NCBI GenBank assembly: GCA_002695005.1
Contig: NZNT01000003.1
Coordinates: 1 to 64,000, forward strand
From: Maritimibacter sp.
GTDB taxonomy: Bacteria > Pseudomonadota > Alphaproteobacteria > Rhodobacterales > Rhodobacteraceae
DNA length: 64,000 bases
Direction of reading: 5' to 3'
Both the position numbers and the translations under genes were made by a program. The notes under the pieces were generated by a model that did not search any database, was not told where the DNA came from, and worked only from the letters and a program-made list of their open reading frames with translations. Shown one piece after another: positions 46,569-54,182 of the stretch (its first letter is position 1; each line of letters opens with the position of its first letter).

Positions 46569-46970
46569 CTACCTCTCGTCAGCTATCGCCTCGACAATCG
46601 GGCAGCCTGCCATCGGACCTTCACCCGAGCATTCAGAAAGCGTTTTGGACAGAACAGCTTCGACTCTGGAGAGGTTCTTGATCTGCTCCCGGATCTTTAC
46701 CAGCTTCTCTTCGGCAATACGTTTGGCCTGGGCCCGGTCACCGTTCGCATCCTGCAGCATCAGGAGCTCGCGGATTTCGTCGAGCGTAAAGCCCCACTGT
46801 TTGGCCTGAACGATAAATTGCAGCCTTGCGAGCGCATCTTCCGTATAACGACGATAGTTGGATTCGGTCCGGCCCGGCTCGGGCATGAGTTTCTCTTGCT
46901 CGTAATAGCGAATTGCCTGGCTGGCGACACCGCACAACATAGAAAGCTCGCCGATACTGAATGTCTTCAT
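46569..46970 (-). CDS. MerR-family metal-responsive regulator
   Basis: The 133-residue activator has an N-terminal winged helix (FSIGELSMLCGVASQAIRYYEQEKLM, RYTEDALARLQFI), a long dimer helix and a C-terminal metal loop, CSGEGPMAGC (Cys-x8-Cys). That spacing is nearer to ZntR/PbrR than to CueR (Cys-x7-Cys), though copA lies next to it. It is the only MerR gene in the window, and five promoters here have the MerR spacing. Tentative role: control of copA and perhaps of those promoters. Confidence 0.82.
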   Translation of the reverse strand: MKTFSIGELSMLCGVASQAIRYYEQEKLMPEPGRTESNYRRYTEDALARLQFIVQAKQWGFTLDEIRELLMLQDANGDRAQAKRIAEEKLVKIREQIKNLSRVEAVLSKTLSECSGEGPMAGCPIVEAIADER

Positions 46971-47005
46971 TACCTCACCTCGACGGAGAGTTAAATCATA
47001 TCTAC

Positions 47006-47031
47006 AAGCAGCCCGAAGTAGCGGGCTGCTT
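47006..47031. terminator. hairpin between peroxiredoxin and merR genes
   Basis: Perfect 10-bp arms (aagcagcccg / cgggctgctt) with loop aagtag lie 14 bases past the peroxiredoxin stop. The T-run is poor, but strength and place fit a transcription stop. Confidence 0.55.
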
Positions 47032-47044
47032 ATCGTCTGAAGAT

Positions 47045-47677
47045 TTAGCGAGGTTGGCGTGTTACACGCAAGTAGGGTGTTTTGGCGTCCCAGCCCTCGG
47101 GGAAGCGCTCCTTGGCCTCTTCATCGGAAAGCGAGGGGGCGATGATGACATCCTCACCGTTTTGCCAATCCACCGGCGTGGCCACCTTGTGCTTGCCCGT
47201 TAACTGAAGCGAGTCGATAACACGCAGAATCTCGTCGACGTTGCGCCCGGTGCTGGGTGGATAAGTGAAGGTGAGACGTACTTTCTTCTCAGGGTCAATG
47301 ATGAAGACAGTTCGAACTGTGACCTTGGGATCGGCTTTCGGATGGATCATCCCGTAGAGATTCGCGACCACCTGGTCCTTATCTGCGAGTAGGGGATAAT
47401 TAAGCGCTGCGCCCTGCGTCTTCTCGATGTCCTCGGCCCAGCCTGTGTGGGAATCGAGCGGGTCGACGGAAACACCTATCAGTTTGACGCCGCGCTTGGC
47501 GAACTCATCTTTGCGCTTGGCAAAGGCGCCCAGCTCAGTGGTACAAACAGGCGTGTAGTCGGCGGGGTGCGAGAACAAGACGGCCCAGCTATCACCAAGC
47601 CATTCATGAAAACTGATCGCACCCTCTGTGGATTCTACCGTGAAATCTGGGGCTGTTTCTCCAAGTTGTAACGTCAT
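47045..47677 (-). CDS. 1-Cys peroxiredoxin (Prx6 group)
   Basis: The 210-residue thiol peroxidase reduces H2O2 and organic peroxides. The catalytic motif is FSHPADYTPVCTTELGAF, followed by VDPLDSHTGWAEDI and the long C-terminal dimer arm typical of Prx6 (PVDWQNGEDVIIAPSL). A MerR-type promoter upstream suggests it is turned on with metal stress, as metals promote peroxide damage. Confidence 0.88.
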   Translation of the reverse strand: MTLQLGETAPDFTVESTEGAISFHEWLGDSWAVLFSHPADYTPVCTTELGAFAKRKDEFAKRGVKLIGVSVDPLDSHTGWAEDIEKTQGAALNYPLLADKDQVVANLYGMIHPKADPKVTVRTVFIIDPEKKVRLTFTYPPSTGRNVDEILRVIDSLQLTGKHKVATPVDWQNGEDVIIAPSLSDEEAKERFPEGWDAKTPYLRVTRQPR

Positions 47678-47717
47678 CAGACTGTTCTCCTAGTATGTTT
47701 CTTGTGACTCACTAGGA

Positions 47718-47748
47718 ACGATATCTTTAAAGCCTGCTTTAAGGTCAA
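47718..47748 (-). promoter_or_regulatory. MerR-type promoter of the peroxiredoxin gene
   Basis: The minus strand has TTGACC (47743-47748), a 19-bp spacer with dyad TTAAAGCaGGCTTTAA, then TATCGT (47718-47723), about 40 bases from the ATG. Confidence 0.7.
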
Positions 47749-47867
47749 GCGGTTTTTAGAACAGTGGGCGAAGCTAAACTCGTTACACGACGGCTGCCTG
47801 TTGTCCTCCATCTGTATGATGCGGGGCTTTGTCTTTTTTCAGGTTGACTTCGAGTCGCTCAATGCCC

Positions 47868-48503
47868 TCAACATGCTGTCGAGCCCATGTCGGGCTGCGT
47901 CCGACCTTCGTACATGTAAGTCATCGTCTTCGGACGGCCGAGGTAGCCTGTATCCACACTCCCAAGCTCAAAGCCGGCGGCACGAAGCAGTACATCGGCC
48001 TGGCGGTTCAGATGACAGCCGCCGGCGCAGCGTCGCCAGAGCGGTGTCAACCGGTGCTGCCAGCGCGCAACCTTGGGGTCCGGGGAGAGTCCGTGCTCGA
48101 CAAAGACGAACTGCCCCTCGGGTCTGAGTACCCGCCGCGCTTCTGCAAGCGCGGCTTCTACACTGGGAATGGTGCACAAAGTCCAGGTACACAGCACCGT
48201 ATCAACGCTCTGATCGGGCAATGGAATCCGCTCAGCGCCTGTTTGTAGTATCTCCACCGGAAACGTCGCCCGCGCAATAAGCTTATGCGCAAACTTGAGC
48301 ATGCTCACATCGGGCTCCAATGCGTAGAGTTGCGTAATCTGCTCCGACTGGTAGAAAGGTAAGTTGAGTCCAGAGCCAAAACCGAGTTCCAGCACCACAC
48401 CTCGCGCCCTCGTCACCGTACGCCGTCGGTGCTCTTCAAGCAGTCCTGAACGCATCGTCAAGTGCACCAACCGCGGCTGGATATGGTGGCTGTAAAAACT
48501 CAT
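47868..48503 (-). CDS. class I SAM-dependent methyltransferase (METTL7/TMT-like)
   Basis: The 211-residue protein has a Rossmann methyltransferase fold: VVLELGFGSGLNLPFY (SAM loop), LYALEPDVSML, AERIPLPDQSVDTVLCTWTLCTI and VLRPEGQFVFVEHG. The pattern is near the METTL7 (thiol methyltransferase) type, which would suit a neighbourhood of sulfide and thiol genes. The substrate is not provable from sequence. A perfect 8+1+8 palindrome lies 40 bases upstream. Confidence 0.7.
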   Translation of the reverse strand: MSFYSHHIQPRLVHLTMRSGLLEEHRRRTVTRARGVVLELGFGSGLNLPFYQSEQITQLYALEPDVSMLKFAHKLIARATFPVEILQTGAERIPLPDQSVDTVLCTWTLCTIPSVEAALAEARRVLRPEGQFVFVEHGLSPDPKVARWQHRLTPLWRRCAGGCHLNRQADVLLRAAGFELGSVDTGYLGRPKTMTYMYEGRTQPDMGSTAC

Positions 48504-48542
48504 GGTGTTCTCCCTTCTTGCAAGTGATCGAGCAGGCGTTGC

Positions 48543-48559
48543 TTAACGACTGTCGTTAA
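48543..48559. promoter_or_regulatory. perfect palindrome upstream of the methyltransferase
   Basis: ttaacgac-t-gtcgttaa lies 40 bases before the methyltransferase start and also overlaps the read-through end of the thioredoxin frame. It is a candidate operator. Confidence 0.4.
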
Positions 48560-48596
48560 TGGCTTCTTTGAGAAAGCTCACCATGACGGAAGTATC

Positions 48597-49112
48597 TCAG
48601 TCGGTCGCGCCCACCAATCTGCCAAGCTCGCGTCCCTGACTGTCGAGCAACAATGTCGTCGGTACGCCAGTCACCCCAAGCGTCGATCCTGCCATCGCGG
48701 TCGGGTCGATATACTGGCGAAGATGCCCGACGCCGACCTTCCGGTAGAAGTCCTGCACGATCGCTATGCCCTCATGGTCAATGGACAGCGCAACAACCTC
48801 GAACCGATCGCCGCCCAGCTCAGCCTGAAGCGAATCCAGCGTAGGCATTTCGTCACGGCAGGGAGCACACCAGGTGGCCCAGATATTCAACAACACCGCC
48901 TTACCCTGAAAATCCGCCAAGGCCAGAGGCGTACCGCTGCCGTCCTCGAAATGCAGCTCAGGTACGGAACGAGGGGTTTCCCATACCAGGAAACCCTGTG
49001 GCCCAACCGACTGCGGAACGTCGGCCGCTGTGGCCGAGGCAAAGGCGATCGGGACAGAAAGGGCCAGGATGATCGCCATGGTGAATTTTGTACGCCGACA
49101 ATGCTCTCGCAT
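48597..49112 (-). CDS. TlpA/ResA-like thioredoxin, cut by an in-frame TGA
   Basis: The 171-residue exported thiol-disulfide protein has a signal peptide (MAIILALSVPIAFASATAA), an active site NIWATWCAPCRDEMPTLD and cis-Pro loop VTGVPTTLLL. It stops at GRLVGATD, then TGA. The frame continues for 17 more codons (DTSVMVSFLKEAI...) to a TAA at 48543-48545. The paralogue at 62927 reads ARLVGAAEWDSAEMVAFLEEAV at this place, so the TGA sits exactly where Trp is expected. The core is complete; only the last helix is lost. Confidence 0.8.
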   Translation of the reverse strand: MREHCRRTKFTMAIILALSVPIAFASATAADVPQSVGPQGFLVWETPRSVPELHFEDGSGTPLALADFQGKAVLLNIWATWCAPCRDEMPTLDSLQAELGGDRFEVVALSIDHEGIAIVQDFYRKVGVGHLRQYIDPTAMAGSTLGVTGVPTTLLLDSQGRELGRLVGATD

Positions 49113-49440
49113 TTCAGGTCTCTCCTATAAATCGCGGCTCTGTACGGAGCCGGGGCGGCGTCTGGCCCGGCTTCATCCAGTCTTTCTCGAGTAAACCGTC
49201 TTCCCCACAGTAACGGGTGGAAGAACCTTATCTTGAGTCGTTGCCCAACGGCTTGAAAAAACGTTAACCAGTAGGCGTCGCCTTACATGTTTACGGGGGT
49301 GGTGCAAAGCTTTAGTGTGGATTGTACAGCGAATCGCTAAGGGGCCTGCACGCCGTCTCTCGTAGTTCTTCTGTGCATTTCTCTTACCTGATTTCAGCTT
49401 TGCGCCGGTAGCGTATCACGGGTGCCAACACATAACGGAA
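49113..49440. other. intergenic region, nothing recognised
   Basis: Divergent spacer between the thioredoxin (minus) and CBS (plus) genes. Apart from the leader element that follows, no regulatory box or gene stands out. Confidence 0.4.
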
Positions 49441-49480
49441 CTATCAGAGTCTGACGTTTGCCCGGCATTTAAAGGGCTGC
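49441..49480 (+). promoter_or_regulatory. shared 40-nt leader element, copy C
   Basis: Gap-free alignment with copies at 34861-34900 (minus strand) and 50052-50091. Keeps CTGACGTTTGCCC and AAAGGGC.GC. Ends 25 bases before the CBS gene ATG. Confidence 0.6.
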
Positions 49481-49505
49481 GCCTTACTATAGGGAGAATC
49501 CAGCT

Positions 49506-49952
49506 ATGCAAGTACGAGAGATGATGACCGAGAATCCGGCATGCTGTTCGCCGGACACCTCGCTTCAGGATGTGGCAAAGCTCATGAGTGGCTGTGACTG
49601 CGGTGAGATTCCGGTGATCGACGAGCAACGCCGACCGGTGGGCGTCGTCACTGATCGCGACATTGCCTGTCGCTGCGTTGCAAAGGGCAAGGACCCATCG
49701 CAGACGACGGCACGGGAGGTGATGTCGGAGCCGGTCGTGACTGTCACGTCCGAAGATACCGTCGAGAGTTGCTGTCAGCGCATGGAGGAGAACCAAATCC
49801 GGCGTGTGCCAGTGGTCGATGAGGCGGGCGCGTGCTGCGGCATGGTAGCGCAGGCCGATCTTGTCCGCCGTGTCGACGAGCACGAGACGGCCGAAGTGGT
49901 GCGTAATGTGTCTCAGCCCACCAAGGAGGCCTCCCGCGCCGGTTGCTGCTGA
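49506..49952 (+). CDS. Cys-rich CBS-domain-pair protein
   Basis: The 148-residue cytosolic protein has two CBS domains (MQVREMMTENPACCSPDTSL to about 60; AREVMSEPVVTVTSEDTV to about 125) with RRPVGVVTDRDIACRCV. It carries far more cysteine than usual for this family (ACC, CDCGE, CRC, SCC, ACCG, GCC at the end), so metal binding or redox sensing is likely. CBS pairs bind adenosyl nucleotides. Shares its leader with two Met-rich genes. Confidence 0.78.
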   Translation: MQVREMMTENPACCSPDTSLQDVAKLMSGCDCGEIPVIDEQRRPVGVVTDRDIACRCVAKGKDPSQTTAREVMSEPVVTVTSEDTVESCCQRMEENQIRRVPVVDEAGACCGMVAQADLVRRVDEHETAEVVRNVSQPTKEASRAGCC

Positions 49953-50051
49953 AGGCACAGGGAAGCAGAAGCGCCGGGCTTGTTGATGGGTCTAGTCCGG
50001 CTGCGGCTGTGTATCGCGTCGTGCATCAGGGAAACCAGCGCGTTAGCAGAA

Positions 50052-50091
50052 CTGTTAGAAGCTGACGTTTGCCTACAACTCAAAGGGCGGC
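50052..50091 (+). promoter_or_regulatory. shared 40-nt leader element, copy B
   Basis: Aligned without gaps to copies A and C. Here GCCT replaces GCCC opposite GGGC, which still allows a G-U pair. Ends 24 bases before the ATG of the Met-rich gene. Confidence 0.6.
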
Positions 50092-50115
50092 GTCTCACCA
50101 CATGGAGAAAAGACT

Positions 50116-50382
50116 ATGCGTACTCAAAAACTGAAGGTCCTCGGCTCCGCCCTCGTTCTGGCGGCCAGCATCGGCACCTTGCCAGCATTTGCTCATGAAG
50201 AAGGTGGCGGCGAAGGAAAGGGCATGATGTCCGATGGCTCTGGTAGCATGGGAGACATGATGCAAATGATGTCACAAATGTCGCCGGAAGACCGCAAGGC
50301 TATGATGAAGGCCTGTATGGATATGATGCAGGATCAAGGTATGGACGATAAAACTGAGGCCGAACCTGAAGCCGATCAATAA
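50116..50382 (+). CDS. small Met-rich exported protein, copy 2
   Basis: The 88-residue paralogue of the protein at 34569-34838 has the same signal peptide (MRTQKLKVLGSALVLAASIG), then Met-rich repeats (GMMSDGSGSMGDMMQMMSQM, KACMDMMQDQGMDD) and an acidic tail. Probably a periplasmic Cu/Ag-binding protein. ggag lies 8 bases upstream of the ATG. Both copies and the CBS gene share the same leader. Confidence 0.7.
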   Translation: MRTQKLKVLGSALVLAASIGTLPAFAHEEGGGEGKGMMSDGSGSMGDMMQMMSQMSPEDRKAMMKACMDMMQDQGMDDKTEAEPEADQ

Positions 50383-50580
50383 CCTCTGCAGTAATAAAGC
50401 TAAGGGCGTCGGGAGGGAGAGCCTGTAAAAGCAAGTTGCGTTACCGCCGACGCCCCAGTCTTTTCGTGAAACCGTAGCGCTGAAAGCCGTCAATGACATG
50501 TCATGTATTCACCACTGCGCCCATCTGTTTTTACGGTAGCGTTTGCGGATGGGAGTATTAACGTTGACAGGGAACAATAC

Positions 50581-51330
50581 GTGATCCTTCGACAACTGTA
50601 TGAACCCGTATCCAGCACTTACACCTATCTCCTGGGCTGCGAGGAAACCGGGCGAGCGGTCCTGATTGATCCGGTTATCAACTCGGTCGAGCGCGACCTG
50701 GCGGAGGTGTCAAAGCTGGGGCTCAAGCTGGAGTACACCCTGGATACCCATATCCACGCCGATCACATCACTTCCGCCCGCGAGCTAAAGCAGAAAGCGG
50801 GCAGTAAAATTGCGGCGCCTGCCATGGACTGCCTGGCCTGTACGGATGTCGGAGTAGAAGAGGGGAGACCCTTTCAGGTAGGCCGACTCAGCTTCCAGCC
50901 GATCCACACACCGGGCCATACCGATGGCCATTTTGCATACCGTCTGGACGACCGTGTATTTACCGGCGACGCCCTCCTTATCGAAGGTTGTGGCAGAACG
51001 GATTTTCAAAACGGGAATACCGATACCCTCTACCGGTCCGTGACTGATAAGCTTTTCACCCTACCGGAGGACTATCTGGTCTATCCCGCCCATGATTACA
51101 AGCAGCGGCGGGTTTCGACGATTGGGCAGGAGAAAGATAGCAACGTCCGGTTGGGGCAGGGTAAAAGCCTGGAGGAATTTCGGGAGATCATGGATAAGCT
51201 CAACCTCGCTTATCCCAAATTCATTGACCAAGCGGTCCCCGGAAACAGGCAGTGTGGCGTATGCCCGACGGATCTACCTGAACGATTACAGCAGTATTGC
51301 GAGCAGATGGCGCACACGCCTCAGGGGTAA
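50581..51330 (+). CDS. ETHE1-like persulfide dioxygenase (MBL fold)
   Basis: The 249-residue non-haem iron enzyme oxidises glutathione persulfide to sulfite. MBL-fold metal ligands are THIHADHITSA, TPGHTDG, FTGDALLIEGCGRTDF and YPAHDY. The Arg/Asp pattern after GCGRTDF is typical of ETHE1/PDO. I use the GTG at 50581 (agggaa 7 bases upstream), which starts at the conserved ILRQLYEP; an ATG 26 codons earlier is also open. Confidence 0.82.
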   Translation: MILRQLYEPVSSTYTYLLGCEETGRAVLIDPVINSVERDLAEVSKLGLKLEYTLDTHIHADHITSARELKQKAGSKIAAPAMDCLACTDVGVEEGRPFQVGRLSFQPIHTPGHTDGHFAYRLDDRVFTGDALLIEGCGRTDFQNGNTDTLYRSVTDKLFTLPEDYLVYPAHDYKQRRVSTIGQEKDSNVRLGQGKSLEEFREIMDKLNLAYPKFIDQAVPGNRQCGVCPTDLPERLQQYCEQMAHTPQG

Positions 51331-51524
51331 ACTATCCGCCTCGGAGGAAGTCACAGCATGAGTCTTCCTCTCCAGGGCGTCGGCCTGAGGGCGAAGTATA
51401 CGCTGCTGTGCCCTCAGGTTCTTACCTGCTCATTCAGGTGTAGAGTTTCCTTCAGCATGGCCGCATCAATGCAGTTACCACCCTAGTCAGCCAGCCAATA
51501 CCGAGCCTCACAAGCTTGGCCTCT
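51331..51524. other. short intergenic stretch between convergent genes
   Basis: Nothing recognised; no clear terminator hairpin with T-run. Confidence 0.3.
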
Positions 51525-51647
51525 TCATTTTTTGAACAGATACTTCACCAATGCCGCAATTCCGAAGCCAAGGAGCACAATGACTAGAAACCCTATCAGC
51601 CCCATGCCCCACATCATCGCCCCGCCGTTCATCATTCCGTCCATCAT
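51525..51647 (-). CDS. 40-residue Met-rich single-pass membrane protein
   Basis: MMDGMMNGGAMMWGMGLIGF is followed by one TM helix and ends AALVKYLFKK. A ribosome site (ggag) lies before the first ATG. Close in layout to the protein at 43829-43963 beside copA. Confidence 0.5.
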   Translation of the reverse strand: MMDGMMNGGAMMWGMGLIGFLVIVLLGFGIAALVKYLFKK

Positions 51648-51669
51648 AATTTTCGCTCCTGCATAGTAG

Positions 51670-51903
51670 TTAAGCTTGGTCTTTCCCGGCTAAAGTCGGG
51701 CATCCGATGGTGTCCCAGCCTTTCGACTCGTTTATCTCAGCTTTACCGGGTCTGACAATCCAAGCGGAATCCCCAGCCGGCCGCTCCAGCAGTATGCCCG
51801 AAACAATACCGTTCACACCGGCGATGCGCCCCAGGGCTACCATCAGCCACACGGCCGATAGGCCGATCAATATGCCAACGGCCAGGCCAGATAGGCTTGC
51901 CAT
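51670..51903 (-). pseudogene. 5' fragment of a YeeE/YedE sulfur-transport gene
   Basis: The frame starts like a YeeE/YedE protein, MASLSGLAVGILIGLSAVWLMVALGRIAGVNGIVSGIL, but after GDSAW turns to an unrelated hydrophilic tail and stops at about 77 residues where the family has several more TM helices. Most of the gene is lost. It follows the SulP gene directly and was likely part of that sulfur operon. Confidence 0.6.
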
Positions 51904-51908
51904 TGTGT

Positions 51909-53717
51909 TCACACTTTGTCTCCCTTAGATGTTCCCGGCTTTGAGGGTTGATGTACGGATGCTGGGGGAATTTCGTTACTATTGGGGATGCTCATATGAA
52001 CCGGCGCTTGCCTGTGCAGCGCCTGCCAGGCATCGAATGTGCTCAGGAATATTTCGCCGCTGAGGTTGTGTCGGAACGCGGTCCTCTGCAGTCGATCCAT
52101 TACCGGCCCCTTGACCTCGCTGAGGTGCAGCTGAACCCCCGCATCACCGAGTCGAGCATTGATCGCTTCCAGGCTGTCCAATGCCGAGGTGTCGATCAGG
52201 TTCACCGCCTGGCAGGCGAGGATCAAATGCTGTAGCTGGGGGGTGTCAGCGACCAGTGCCAGGACGGTATCTTCCAGGTACCTGGAATTGGCGAAGTACA
52301 GGCTCTCGTCGATACGCAAAATCTTCAGGTGCGGATCGGTCTCGACCCGAAGACGCTCTACATTGCGAAAGTGCTCAGTACCCGGAACTCGACCCACGAG
52401 GGCGGCGTGAGGATGGCTGGTACGATACAGATGCAGTATCAGGGATAACCCCACCCCGGCCAGGATGCCACTTTCTACGCCGAAGAACAGGGTCACGAGA
52501 ACAGTTGCCAACATGGCGTAAAAGTCGCCGCGCGAGTATGCCAATGTCCGGCGAATGGCCCCGATATCAACGAGTGATAATACCGCCACGATAATGGTCG
52601 CAGCGAGGGTCGTGATGGGCAGGTAGGCGATCAGTGGCGCCAGGGTCAGGCTGACCAGAGCGATGCCGGCGGCGGTAAAGGCCCCCGCTGCCGGCGTTTC
52701 GGCACCGGCGTCGAAGTTGACTACCGAACGCGAGAATCCGCCCGTCACCGGCATGCCTCCGGTAAACGATGCTGCCAGGTTCGAGGCGCCCAGCCCGATC
52801 AATTCCTGGTCGGGGTCAATGCGCTGGCGACGCTTTGCCGCCAGTGTCTGGCCCACCGATACCGACTCGACGAATCCCACGATACCGATCAGGAGCGCCC
52901 CCACGAACAGCTCATGCCATAGCGATAGATCAGCACTGGGCAGGGTCAATGGCGGCAGGCCCGCGGGAACATCGCCGACTACCGCCAGGCCCCACTGATC
53001 GAGCCCCAGCGCCCAGGTCAACCCGGTCGTGCCCACCACGGCGACGATAGGCGCCGCTTTTGCTGACAGGTCGGCCGGCCGTGCGGCAACGCCCACCTTG
53101 ATCAGTCCCGATTTAAGCCAGCGTCGGACGCCGTAGAGGAAGGCCAGGGTCGAAAGGCCGACAATCACCGTTGGCCAATGCACATTGCTCAGATGGCTCC
53201 CAATGCTGTGCATCAGTTCAAGCAAGTTGTGGCCCGACGCGGCGATGCCCAATAGGTGTCCGAGTTGGCTGGCCGCGATGAGCAGAGCCGAAGCGGTAAT
53301 GAAGCCCGATATCACGGGATGGCTAAGAAAGTTGGCCACCAGGCCCAGGCGAGCGATTCCCATCAGGAGTAGTATCAGTCCCGACAGCAACGTCAGCACC
53401 AGCACGGCACCTAAATAGGCCGGTGTGCCCTGGCTTGCCACCTGACCGGCCGAGGCCGCGGTCATCAGTGATACGACGGCAACCGGCCCCACCGACAGCG
53501 TACGGCTGGTGCCGAATACCGCGTAGATCAGCAAGGGCGCAATGCTGGCGTAGAGGCCCACCTGAGACGGCAACCCCGCTAGCAGGGCGTAGGCCAGCGA
53601 CTGCGGAATCAGCATGACGGTGACGATCAGCGCTGCCAGCAAGTCGCTGGTCAACACATTGCGTCCATAGTGGGGTAGCCATTGGGCTATGGGGAAGTAA
53701 CGTTTCAGGCCGTTCAC
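51909..53717 (-). CDS. SulP-family anion permease with STAS domain
   Basis: A 602-residue inner-membrane transporter with SulP signature LTSDLLAALIVTVMLIPQSLAYALLAGLP, GGMPVTGGFSRSVVNFDAGA and AALLIGIVGFVESVSVGQ. The C-terminal STAS domain is at about 445-560 (VNLIDTSALDSLEAINARL). Substrate may be sulfate, sulfite or bicarbonate; the sulfur neighbours favour a sulfur oxyanion. The GTG at 53717 is preferred: ggaggaa lies 5 bases upstream and it avoids overlap with the preceding gene. Confidence 0.83.
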   Translation of the reverse strand: MNGLKRYFPIAQWLPHYGRNVLTSDLLAALIVTVMLIPQSLAYALLAGLPSQVGLYASIAPLLIYAVFGTSRTLSVGPVAVVSLMTAASAGQVASQGTPAYLGAVLVLTLLSGLILLLMGIARLGLVANFLSHPVISGFITASALLIAASQLGHLLGIAASGHNLLELMHSIGSHLSNVHWPTVIVGLSTLAFLYGVRRWLKSGLIKVGVAARPADLSAKAAPIVAVVGTTGLTWALGLDQWGLAVVGDVPAGLPPLTLPSADLSLWHELFVGALLIGIVGFVESVSVGQTLAAKRRQRIDPDQELIGLGASNLAASFTGGMPVTGGFSRSVVNFDAGAETPAAGAFTAAGIALVSLTLAPLIAYLPITTLAATIIVAVLSLVDIGAIRRTLAYSRGDFYAMLATVLVTLFFGVESGILAGVGLSLILHLYRTSHPHAALVGRVPGTEHFRNVERLRVETDPHLKILRIDESLYFANSRYLEDTVLALVADTPQLQHLILACQAVNLIDTSALDSLEAINARLGDAGVQLHLSEVKGPVMDRLQRTAFRHNLSGEIFLSTFDAWQALHRQAPVHMSIPNSNEIPPASVHQPSKPGTSKGDKV

Positions 53718-53733
53718 CCGTTCCTCCCGTCTG

Positions 53734-54162
53734 TTACCCCTTACCAGCCTGTTGTTCGAGGCTGCCACGTAAAGGCGTCAGGTCATAGCCTGCAGCGCCG
53801 GCCACGTCCACGAGCTCCGACACCGGGCGAAGCGGTGCTTGCGAATAAGCCCATAGGTGGGCCACACGCTTGCCGGTCCGGCAGAAGCCAAGTATCGGTG
53901 CGGGAGAGGACTGCAGCGTCTCGGCAAACGCCTCTATATCTGCCTGGGAATATTCGCCGGGCTTAACCGGTATCTCATGCCAGACCATGCCGAGAGATTC
54001 TGCTTTGTCCTTGAGCACCTGCATGTTCGGCTGGTCCTCACTTTCACCGCGTGGCCGGTTGGAAACGATGCTGCGAAAGCCATGCTCGGCGAGAGCGCCG
54101 ATATCTTCAAGGCTGGGCTGGGCGGTCACGCTCAGGCGTTCGTCGAGTTTTTTGATGTTCAT
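53734..54162 (-). CDS. DUF442 sulfur-related phosphatase-like protein
   Basis: The 142-residue protein has a small PTP-like fold with GFRSIVSNRPRGE and the Cys loop GFCRTGKRVAHLW. The family is often fused to or next to Blh persulfide dioxygenases and takes part in sulfide detoxification. It is 20 bases after such a gene. Start ATG at 54162 behind ggagg. Confidence 0.75.
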   Translation of the reverse strand: MNIKKLDERLSVTAQPSLEDIGALAEHGFRSIVSNRPRGESEDQPNMQVLKDKAESLGMVWHEIPVKPGEYSQADIEAFAETLQSSPAPILGFCRTGKRVAHLWAYSQAPLRPVSELVDVAGAAGYDLTPLRGSLEQQAGKG

Positions 54163-54182
54163 AAGACCTCCTGTCAAGGGGT

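Noticed and set aside
46569-46970. Calling the MerR protein CueR outright
   Set aside because: Its metal loop has Cys-x8-Cys and not the Cys-x7-Cys of CueR; only the copA neighbour supports copper.
34861-50091. The shared leader as an integron attC site or sigma-E promoter
   Set aside because: It lacks the paired R/L boxes of attC, and the GGAAC and TCTGA-like words are only 7 bases apart, too close for a sigma-E promoter.
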